A stretch of 64,000 nucleotides of DNA from Butyricicoccus sp. (GTDB lineage Bacteria > Bacillota > Clostridia > Oscillospirales > Butyricicoccaceae), in the NCBI GenBank assembly GCA_020025885.1, contig JAHHRJ010000001.1:62001-126000 (forward strand), read 5' to 3'. Shown here piece after piece: positions 30,709 to 37,424 of this stretch; positions within the stretch are counted from its first letter, which is position 1; each line of letters starts with the position of its first letter. The notes under the pieces were generated by a model. It did no database searches. It was given only the letters and a program-made list of their open reading frames with translations, and was not told the DNA's origin. The position numbers and the translations under genes are program-made.

Positions 30709-31572
30709 ATGCGGATCAGTGACAAATTCAAAGAAAAATCCTGCGTATTTTCTATCGAGGTCTTTCCGCCGAAAAAGGTTGGCGCCACCGTAGAATCTCT
30801 GTATCCCACATTGGAAAGTTTAAGCAAACTAAACCCGGATTATATCAGCGTGACATACGGTGCAGGCGGTGGCAAGGCCAGCGATGCAACCGGAACGATT
30901 GCGGCGCATATCAAAAATGATTTGCACATCGAATCGCTGGCCCACCTGACCTGCGTGAATGCAACCAAAGAGCAGGTAGAGCAGACTCTGGCTACCTTGA
31001 AAGCCGAAAATGTAGAAAATATTTTGGCACTGCGCGGTGACATTAACCCGGAGATTCCCCGTCAGATGGATTTTGTGCACGCCAGCGATTTGGCGCGCAC
31101 CATTACCCAGACGGGCGATTTTGGCGTAGCAGGAGCTTGCTACCCGGAAGGCCACGTGGAAAGCTCCTGCCTGAAAGCGGACGTGGACAACCTGCATTAT
31201 AAAGTAGAAGCCGGTGTAACACATTTGATTACACAGCTGTTTTTTGATAACATCAGCTATTATCGCTTTTTGAACTTGACGCGCAAGGCCGGCATTTCGC
31301 TGCCGGTGCAGGCAGGTATCATGCCGATTGTAAACAAGCGCCAGATTCAGCGTACTGTGGCGCTCAGTTCGGCCAGTCTGCCGCCGCAGTTTACGAAAAT
31401 GATTGCCAAGTACGATCATGATGAACAGGCACTGTTTGATGCAGGCATTGAATATGCAGTCGAGCAGATTCGGGATTTGATCAATGGCGGTGCGGACGGT
31501 ATTCATTTGTATGCCATGAACAACGAGCGCGTTGCACAGCGTGTGTATGAGGGCATTCGCGACTTGCTCTAA
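30709..31572 (+). CDS. metF: 5,10-methylenetetrahydrofolate reductase
   Basis: 287 residues from ATG 30709 behind AAAAGGAG; an upstream in-frame TTG lies before any ribosome site. VFSIEVFPPKK at the start, PDYISVTYGAGGG, LAHLTCVNAT, ILALRGD and ITQLFFDN are the conserved MTHFR segments lining the FAD and folate sites. It makes 5-methyl-THF, the methyl donor for MetH two genes downstream. With the next two genes it forms one operon (14 bases, then overlap). Confidence 0.93.
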   Translation: MRISDKFKEKSCVFSIEVFPPKKVGATVESLYPTLESLSKLNPDYISVTYGAGGGKASDATGTIAAHIKNDLHIESLAHLTCVNATKEQVEQTLATLKAENVENILALRGDINPEIPRQMDFVHASDLARTITQTGDFGVAGACYPEGHVESSCLKADVDNLHYKVEAGVTHLITQLFFDNISYYRFLNLTRKAGISLPVQAGIMPIVNKRQIQRTVALSSASLPPQFTKMIAKYDHDEQALFDAGIEYAVEQIRDLINGGADGIHLYAMNNERVAQRVYEGIRDLL

Positions 31573-31585
31573 AGGAGGCGTCACA

Positions 31586-32239
31586 ATGGAATTGACACTG
31601 CCAAACCAGATTGACCGACAGCAGGCGCTGCGGTATCTGGGTATTCACAGTGATGCGGACGCAGCCACCCGGAGGCTTTTGGACAAGGCTGAACAGGAGC
31701 TGCGTGCAGTAGCGCAGCCACGGGCGGTGACGCTGTATGCAGATCGGTCGTCGCTGGCAGAGTATTGCAGCGGCGAAGATATCCAAAAGCATCTGGCAGG
31801 ATGTAACGGCTGTATTTTATTGGGCTGTACGCTGGGTGCCGGCGTGGATACCGCTTCGCGTGTGGCTTGCGCATGTGATATGGCCTATGCAGTTGTGCTG
31901 GACGCGCTGGCATCTGTACTGGCCGAAGCAGTTGCGGAGCAGGCCGAACAAACGCTGCGGACACAAGTACAAGCAAAGGGCAAATTTTTGACAGGGCGTT
32001 TTTCGCCCGGTTACGGCGATTGGCCGATTGCGGTACAGAATGATTTGGTGCGACTGCTGGATGCGCCGCGGAAAATTGGGCTGTGTGCTACGCCGTCCCA
32101 TCTGATGGTGCCGCGGAAAAGTATCACAGCCATTTTGGGCGTGGCTGAGCATCCGGTGACAGGCAAACGGGCCGGTTGCGCACACTGCACTTTGCGGGAC
32201 AAGTGCAGCTATCGTAAGGAGGGAAAGACTTGTGAATAA
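31586..32239 (+). CDS. MetH reactivation-domain protein (separate polypeptide)
   Basis: 217 residues from ATG 31586 behind AAAGGAGG. The C-terminal half has GRFSPGYGDWPI, IGLCATPSHLMVPRKSITAILGV, the hallmark of the vitamin B12-dependent methionine synthase activation domain, which binds SAM and re-methylates oxidised cobalamin. In E. coli this domain is the C-terminus of MetH; here MetH lacks it and this gene supplies it in trans. A CAHCTLRDKCSY motif at the end may bind a metal. It overlaps the metH start by eight bases. Confidence 0.85.
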   Translation: MELTLPNQIDRQQALRYLGIHSDADAATRRLLDKAEQELRAVAQPRAVTLYADRSSLAEYCSGEDIQKHLAGCNGCILLGCTLGAGVDTASRVACACDMAYAVVLDALASVLAEAVAEQAEQTLRTQVQAKGKFLTGRFSPGYGDWPIAVQNDLVRLLDAPRKIGLCATPSHLMVPRKSITAILGVAEHPVTGKRAGCAHCTLRDKCSYRKEGKTCE

Positions 32240-34589
32240 CATATTTGAGGAAAGCCGAATCCTTCTGCTGGACGGCGCAATGGGTACGATGCTGCAAAAA
32301 AGCGGGCTGAAGCTGGGCGAAAGACCGGACTTGGTATCCATTACCAATCCGGAAATCGTACAGGGCGTGCATCGCGCCTATATCGAAGCAGGCAGTGACC
32401 TGATTGCTTCGAATACCTTTGGTGCAAATGCCAAAAAGCTGGCAGGCTGCGGATATACGGTCGAGCAGGTGGTTACAGCAGGCATTGCAGCAGCAAAGCA
32501 AGCTGCTGCCGGAACAAAGGCACGGGTAATGCTGGACGTAGGCCCTATTGGTGAGCTGCTGGAGCCGGCAGGTGCATTAAAATTTGAAGAAGCCTATGAA
32601 ATCTTCCGTCAGGTTATGGTCACTGGCTGGCAGGCTGGCGCAGACGCCATTCTGTTGGAAACCATGACCGACCTGTATGAGCTGAAAGCTGCCATTTTGG
32701 CTGCAAAGGAAAATACGCCGCTGCCAGTGCTGACCTCTATGACTTTTGAAGCCAGTGGTCGTACCTTTACGGGCTGTACGGTAGAAGCGCTGGCGATGCT
32801 GGCTGAAGGCATGGGCGTGGATGGCGTAGGCATCAATTGCTCACTTGGCCCAGCGGAAATTTATCCGTTAGCGGAAAGGCTGTGCAAAGCAACACGTTTG
32901 CCGGTGTTCATTAAGCCCAATGCGGGCTTGCCAGACCCTGCCACCGGAACCTATGATATTGACCCTGAACAGTTCTGCAAGGCGTTGACTGCTTATCGGA
33001 AACTGGGCATTTCTGCAGTGGGCGGCTGCTGCGGCACGACACCGGAATATATTGCACAACTGCATCAGGCATTTAGCAAGATGACGCCGATGCGGTATAA
33101 TCGGCCTCATTACAGTGCGGTTTGCACGCCTACCCGGACGGTGAATATCGATACCGTGCGCGTCATTGGCGAACGCATCAATCCGACTGGCAAAAAGCGT
33201 TTCAAAGAAGCCTTGCTCAGCGGTGACATGGATTATATCCTGACGCAGGCCACCGAGCAGGCTGCAGCAGGTGCAGAGATCTTGGACGTGAATGTGGGTT
33301 TACCCGGCATCGACGAAAAAGAAATGATGGTTCGTGCTGTCAAAGCGGTGCAGAGCGTATGCGATTTGCCTTTGCAGCTGGACTCTACCCGTGCAGACGT
33401 TCTGGAAGCCGGTTTGCGCGTTTACAACGGTAAAGCTATCGTCAATTCAGTCAATGCAGAACAAGCTGTTTTGAACTGCATTTTGCCGATTTGCAAAAAG
33501 TACGGTGCGGCGGTTGTTGGTTTGACCTTGGATGAATCTGGCATTCCGCCATTGGCAGAGCAGCGCTTTGCACTGGCAGAAAAAATTGTGCGTGCAGCAG
33601 AGCACGCCGGTATTCCGCGCACGGATGTATTCATCGACTGCCTGACGTTGACTGCCAGCGCTCAGCAGGAAGCAGTAGTGGAAACTTTGAAAGCCGTGCG
33701 TATGGTCAAAGAGCGCTTGGGCGTAAAAACGGTGCTGGGTGTTTCCAATATTTCCTTTGGCCTGCCTTGCCGCGAATACCTGAATACCAGCTTTTTGACG
33801 CTTGCTATGGCACACGGCCTGGATTTGCCTATCATGAATCCCAATACCGAAGCTATGATGGCGGCGGTGGCAAGCTACAAAGTTTTGTACAACGTGGACC
33901 GGGATTCGCAGGCATATTTGGCACGCTATGCGGAGCAAACGACAGCGAAGCCGGTTGCCGGCCAGCAAGAAATTTCGCTGTATGATGCAGTGCTGCAAGG
34001 CTTAAAAACCCCGGCGGCACAGGCCGCAAAAACAGCATTGACCACGCAGCAGCCAGAGCAGCTCATCAACACAGTTTTGATTCCTGCGCTGGATGCAGTG
34101 GGCACCGGTTTTGAAAAAGGCACGCTGTTTTTGCCCCAGCTGCTGCAGGCGGCAGGTGCGGCGCAGGCGGCTTTTGACGTGGTGAAAAATGCGATTTTGA
34201 CTTCCGGCCAGAAGAGCACCGGCAAAGGTAAAATCGTGGTCGCTACTGTGCGCGGCGATATTCATGACATCGGCAAGAATATCGTAAAGACGCTGCTGGA
34301 AAATTACGGCTACGATGTGATCGATCTTGGCCGTGATGTGCCAGTGGAAACCGTTGTGCAGGAAGTACGAGAACATGATGTACATCTGGTTGGTCTGAGT
34401 GCGCTGATGACAACCACACTGGGCAGCATGGAAGAAACCATCCGGGCGTTAAAACAGGCCGGGCTGCCTTGTAAGGTGATGGTAGGTGGTGCGGTTTTAA
34501 CGCCGGACTATGCAATGCAGATTGGTGCAGATTACTATGCAAAAGATGCCAAGCAAGCAGTAGATATTGCACGACAGGTGCTGGGCTGA
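32232..34589 (+). CDS. metH: Cobalamin-dependent methionine synthase without activation domain
   Basis: 785 residues from GTG 32232. Domains in order: homocysteine-binding barrel (1-290) with zinc cysteines in GINCSLGP and GGCCGTTPE; pterin-binding barrel (about 310-560) with GERINPTGKKRFKEAL and DVNVGLPG; cobalamin cap and binding domains (about 570-785) with the base-off motif GDIHDIGKNI near 675 whose His binds cobalt. The SAM-binding reactivation domain of the long form is absent and encoded upstream. The reaction moves a methyl group from methyl-THF to homocysteine. Confidence 0.95.
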   Translation: MNNIFEESRILLLDGAMGTMLQKSGLKLGERPDLVSITNPEIVQGVHRAYIEAGSDLIASNTFGANAKKLAGCGYTVEQVVTAGIAAAKQAAAGTKARVMLDVGPIGELLEPAGALKFEEAYEIFRQVMVTGWQAGADAILLETMTDLYELKAAILAAKENTPLPVLTSMTFEASGRTFTGCTVEALAMLAEGMGVDGVGINCSLGPAEIYPLAERLCKATRLPVFIKPNAGLPDPATGTYDIDPEQFCKALTAYRKLGISAVGGCCGTTPEYIAQLHQAFSKMTPMRYNRPHYSAVCTPTRTVNIDTVRVIGERINPTGKKRFKEALLSGDMDYILTQATEQAAAGAEILDVNVGLPGIDEKEMMVRAVKAVQSVCDLPLQLDSTRADVLEAGLRVYNGKAIVNSVNAEQAVLNCILPICKKYGAAVVGLTLDESGIPPLAEQRFALAEKIVRAAEHAGIPRTDVFIDCLTLTASAQQEAVVETLKAVRMVKERLGVKTVLGVSNISFGLPCREYLNTSFLTLAMAHGLDLPIMNPNTEAMMAAVASYKVLYNVDRDSQAYLARYAEQTTAKPVAGQQEISLYDAVLQGLKTPAAQAAKTALTTQQPEQLINTVLIPALDAVGTGFEKGTLFLPQLLQAAGAAQAAFDVVKNAILTSGQKSTGKGKIVVATVRGDIHDIGKNIVKTLLENYGYDVIDLGRDVPVETVVQEVREHDVHLVGLSALMTTTLGSMEETIRALKQAGLPCKVMVGGAVLTPDYAMQIGADYYAKDAKQAVDIARQVLG

Positions 34590-34609
34590 ACCAATATAAA
34601 CTGAAATAG

Positions 34610-34644
34610 AAAAGGCTCCGGATTTCAGAATCCGGAGCCTTTTT
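34610..34644. terminator. Terminator between convergent metH and degV-type genes
   Basis: AAAGGCTCCGGATT and AATCCGGAGCCTTTTT form a strong stem usable on both strands. Confidence 0.85.
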
Positions 34645-34667
34645 CGGTTGTTGCTTAGCGGAAATGC

Positions 34668-35525
34668 TTATTCAGCAGATGTGTTTTTCACAAAGAATGC
34701 AATGCCTGCTGCGCCGGGGCCTGCGTGGGTGCCAATCACGGGGCCAATGTGCATGCAGCCCGGTTCGGGCAAACCCAGGTTAGAAACCACATACTGGCGA
34801 ATCGGCTCGGCAGCTTTGCGGTGGGCGGCATAGCCAATCAGATAATCCATATCCGTGTCCATGCCGCCTTCTGTGTCGATCATTTTGAACAGCTGTACAT
34901 AAGCGCCGGGCAGGCCGCGTGCCTTGCCGGCCAGACCAACCTTGCCGTTGCGCACGGCGACCAGAGGCTTGATACCCAGAACACTGCCTGCAAAGGCTTC
35001 TGCGCCGGAAAGGCGACCGCCCTTGCGGAAGTATTTCAGATCATTCACCACAGCCAGAATACGGACACGATGCTTTTCGGTTTCCAGCGTGGCTACGATT
35101 TCCTCGGTGGTTTTGCCTTCATTGCGCAGGCGCAGTGCCAGGCGCACCAGCAGTTGCAGACCCAGAGTGGCACTCATACTGTCTACAACAAAGATGCGGT
35201 CGTATTCGCAGGTTGCAGCTGCAATCTGGGCCGACTGGCAGGTGCCGCTCAATCCGGCGGAAAGCAGAATCGCAATCACATCGTCACCAGCCTCCTGGGC
35301 TTGTTCAAAATGCGGTAGAAACTGTCCGGGGCTGGGCTGGCTGGTGGTGGGCAGATCGTGGCAGGCTTCCAGCTTGGTGTAAAATTCATTCGGGGTCAGG
35401 TCCATACCGTCGCGGTAGCTGACACCGCCTTCAAAAGTGACCTGCAAGGGGACGATTTCCACGCCCAGTTGTTCGGCTTCGGCAGGGAGAAAATCAGCAG
35501 TAGAATCCGTCAGAATACGAATCAT
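34668..35525 (-). CDS. DegV/FakB fatty-acid-binding protein
   Basis: 285 residues, full length for DegV-type proteins. MIRILTDSTADFLP, VEIVPLQVTF, the lipid-head motif TSQPSPGQF (Ser in the family T-S-Q-P motif), ILLSAGLSGTCQSA and GPVIGTHAGPGAAGIAFF are the expected landmarks. In the FakAB system such proteins hold a fatty acid while FakA phosphorylates it for membrane lipid synthesis. It follows the FabT-like regulator by 24 bases on the same strand, so both share the operator-flanked promoter. No fakA kinase gene lies nearby. Confidence 0.88.
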   Translation of the reverse strand: MIRILTDSTADFLPAEAEQLGVEIVPLQVTFEGGVSYRDGMDLTPNEFYTKLEACHDLPTTSQPSPGQFLPHFEQAQEAGDDVIAILLSAGLSGTCQSAQIAAATCEYDRIFVVDSMSATLGLQLLVRLALRLRNEGKTTEEIVATLETEKHRVRILAVVNDLKYFRKGGRLSGAEAFAGSVLGIKPLVAVRNGKVGLAGKARGLPGAYVQLFKMIDTEGGMDTDMDYLIGYAAHRKAAEPIRQYVVSNLGLPEPGCMHIGPVIGTHAGPGAAGIAFFVKNTSAE

Positions 35526-35549
35526 AAGAATGTTCCTTTCTCTGTGGCC

Positions 35550-35990
35550 TTACAGGCCGGTGAAAAAATCATGCAGGATGCTGAGTGCACGTGCCAGATC
35601 TTCCATCTGGCTGGGGGATAATTCACGGCTCACATCCTGAATCAGATTGCGGTGAAATTCTGCGTGATGTGCCAAGGCAGCGTCGGCTTTTTCGGTGAGA
35701 CGCACTGCGACTTTGCGTTTATCGTCCTGGCAGCGCTGGCGGACCAGATAACCTTTCTGCTCCAGTGTTTTAACTGCTACAGTAAGGGTACTGGCTGTAA
35801 TACGCAGCCGTGCTGCAAGCTGGCTCATGCTGGGATCTTTGCCGCTGCATTGTACGCTTTCCAGAACGTGCAGCTCACTGACCGAAAGATTTTTGCAGGG
35901 GCCATCGGCCAGACTGGCTTCTTCCAGATGGAGCACATCGTTGAAAACCTCCACCAGAAAGCGATTGATTTGCTGTTCGGCCTGTTTCAA
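35550..35990 (-). CDS. MarR-family regulator, FabT-like
   Basis: 146 residues from TTG 35990, seven bases after GAGGT; no ATG fits. The winged helix is clear: VLESVQCSGKDPSMSQLAARLRITASTLTVAVKTLEQKGYLVRQRCQDDKRKVAVRLTEKA. The sequence pattern is that of FabT, which represses fatty acid synthesis genes when acyl-ACP is abundant. Supporting this, the gene downstream is a FakB-type protein and two TTTGAxxxTCAAA palindromes bracket the promoter. The role as a fatty acid regulator is inferred from these facts. Confidence 0.85.
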   Translation of the reverse strand: MKQAEQQINRFLVEVFNDVLHLEEASLADGPCKNLSVSELHVLESVQCSGKDPSMSQLAARLRITASTLTVAVKTLEQKGYLVRQRCQDDKRKVAVRLTEKADAALAHHAEFHRNLIQDVSRELSPSQMEDLARALSILHDFFTGL

Positions 35991-36017
35991 ATGTGTTACC
36001 TCGTCATGATAAAAATA

Positions 36018-36032
36018 GTTTGAATTTCAAAC
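36018..36032. promoter_or_regulatory. FabT-like operator 1 (over transcription start)
   Basis: GTTTGAA-T-TTCAAAC, a perfect 15-base palindrome located just downstream of the -10 of the MarR gene promoter, where bound repressor would block transcription. Confidence 0.7.
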
Positions 36033-36038
36033 AATGTG

Positions 36039-36067
36039 ATTATACGCAGTGTGATGCGATTTGTCAA
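36039..36067 (-). promoter_or_regulatory. Promoter of the fabT-fakB-like operon
   Basis: On the - strand: TTGACA, 17-base spacer, TATAAT, a consensus promoter 49 bases upstream of the TTG start, flanked by the two palindromes. Confidence 0.85.
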
Positions 36068-36072
36068 TCTAT

Positions 36073-36085
36073 TTTGATATTCAAA
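36073..36085. promoter_or_regulatory. FabT-like operator 2 (upstream of -35)
   Basis: TTTGA-TAT-TCAAA, same half-site as operator 1, directly upstream of the -35 box; a second bound dimer could stabilise repression. Confidence 0.6.
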
Positions 36086-36169
36086 GTAAATTTGAGAGCA
36101 GAAAGGATGGACCCGAATGGAAAGAATATGAAAAAGCATAGAGGACAAAGCGGCTTGTCTGACGCAGCG

Positions 36170-36198
36170 TTGAATTTTATAAAACAATCTGCTATCAT
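36170..36198 (+). promoter_or_regulatory. Promoter before broken RHH gene and lipoprotein
   Basis: TTGAAT, 17-base spacer, TATCAT. It probably drives the lipoprotein gene at 36457 through the RHH remnant. Confidence 0.5.
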
Positions 36199-36223
36199 TT
36201 AGAAACAAATTCCGCTGTGTTAA

Positions 36224-36442
36224 TCGTCCAAGCGGTATGCGAAAATTTCTGCCTGGGCCGAAGAGGATTTTCGTTCGGTAAACGGTCAGAGTGAATATCT
36301 GCTGACGCAGTGCGTAAAACAGCATAAAAAGAGCGGGAGCACGGTCCCGAAAACGTTTGACCAGGAAGAACCGGAAGACCAGACGGATACCGGATTGTGT
36401 TCCACTGTCAGCACAGAGCAAATGGATACAGCGATACGCTGA
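36224..36442 (+). pseudogene. N-terminally broken ribbon-helix-helix (Arc-like) gene
   Basis: A frame open after the stop at 36221 reads KRYAKISAWAEEDFRSVNGQSEYLLTQCVKQHKKSG, the helix pair of an Arc/MetJ-type DNA-binding protein, and ends at 36442. There is no ATG, GTG or TTG between the stop and this motif, and the beta-strand that should precede it is missing, so it cannot be translated as it stands. It overlaps the ribosome site region of the lipoprotein gene. Remnant of a small regulator, probably once in one operon with the lipoprotein. Confidence 0.55.
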
Positions 36443-36456
36443 AAAGGAGAAATAAT

Positions 36457-37158
36457 ATGAAAACCATCCGTAATCATTATAAAACCAGAAATAGTCTGGG
36501 CCTTTTGCTGATTGCAGCATTTGGCCTTTCCATGCTGACAGGCTGTGCAACAAGCGATGAAGCGCTTTCCCAAATGGCATATGACCAGGTTCGTGCAGAT
36601 ACCACCAGTGCGTGGCATTCCAAAACAGAACGAACCGTTGCATATGAAGACGAAGCAGAAGAAGTAGCACCGATAGAGGTTTGGTATGTGGATCCGGAAT
36701 GTTGGGCCTACAAAACAACCTGGCCAGAAGAACTGGGCGGTGCAGAGCATATTGCCGTAAGGGCGAATGGTAAAGTTCTGCAAAAGTGGGACGATACCGA
36801 ATGGGTGCCGGTGAATGCACATGAGGTGATCCCGCCGGTCAGCGGAAATAAACAGCCGGAGTGGGAAGAAATGGGCATGACGCTTGTTTCCCATGAAAAA
36901 AAGGATGACCGATACTCCATCACCTGGAGCAAGGAAGTGGATATGGATGAAAACGAAAACATCATTCCTGTCACATGGACCTTCACTTTCAATGAAAAAC
37001 ACGAGCTGGTTTTGTGGGAAACGCAAGTCCAGATGCCGATTGAGTCAGAAGTTGAAATCCAGGCGATAATGAAGTCAAAGACCGAATATTTCTCGTTTGA
37101 TAAGCGGGAGGTCCAGGACGACATCAATGCAATCTATGCCGAAGCAACAAAAGAATAA
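36457..37158 (+). CDS. Lipoprotein of unknown function
   Basis: 233 residues from ATG 36457 behind AAAAGGAGA. The signal SLGLLLIAAFGLSMLTGC has a clean lipobox LTGC. The mature protein has an acidic, Trp-rich body (IEVWYVDPECWAYKTTW, WDDTEWVPVNAHEVIPPVSG, YSITWSKEVDMDENENIIPVTWTFTFNEKHELVLWETQV) that alternates beta-strands, resembling proteins of the LolA/LppX type or DUF-class lipoproteins seen in gut Clostridia; I cannot place it firmly. It is likely exported and membrane-anchored. Confidence 0.7.
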   Translation: MKTIRNHYKTRNSLGLLLIAAFGLSMLTGCATSDEALSQMAYDQVRADTTSAWHSKTERTVAYEDEAEEVAPIEVWYVDPECWAYKTTWPEELGGAEHIAVRANGKVLQKWDDTEWVPVNAHEVIPPVSGNKQPEWEEMGMTLVSHEKKDDRYSITWSKEVDMDENENIIPVTWTFTFNEKHELVLWETQVQMPIESEVEIQAIMKSKTEYFSFDKREVQDDINAIYAEATKE

Positions 37159-37168
37159 CCAATGAAGG

Positions 37169-37205
37169 AAAGGCTCCGGAATACTTGTTCCGGAGCCTTT
37201 TTTAT
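37169..37205 (+). terminator. Terminator after lipoprotein gene
   Basis: AGGCTCCGGAA and TTCCGGAGCCT pair around TACTTG, followed by six T. Confidence 0.85.
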
Positions 37206-37227
37206 GGGCGAAAATAAAAAATTGAAA

Positions 37228-37249
37228 TCTTTATGCAATCTTAATGCAA
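37228..37249 (+). promoter_or_regulatory. Tandem 11-bp repeats, putative KdpE site upstream of kdpDE
   Basis: TCTTTATGCAA followed directly by TCTTAATGCAA, a one-turn direct repeat as expected for an OmpR/KdpE-family regulator. A similar pair precedes the trk operon at 43802-43823. A third related stretch (TTCTTTATAAAATGCAAA) lies near 37257. Confidence 0.55.
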
Positions 37250-37360
37250 AACGAGGTTTCTTTATAAAATGCAAATATGAAATTCGATAGGATAAATTCA
37301 CTAGTGTGCAGGGATTTGACCTGCACCGGTCAAATGGCATAGAAGCAGAGCAAATGGCTG

Positions 37361-37369
37361 TGCTATAAT
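37361..37369 (+). promoter_or_regulatory. Extended -10 of kdpDE promoter
   Basis: TGCTATAAT, an extended -10 (TGn) with a poor -35 (AGAAGC), which suggests dependence on an activator. It lies 56 bases before the kdpD ATG. Confidence 0.55.
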
Positions 37370-37424
37370 GGAAAACGCAAACGGCGAAACCAGGTAGATG
37401 TCGTTCAGAATAAGGAGTGCTTGT

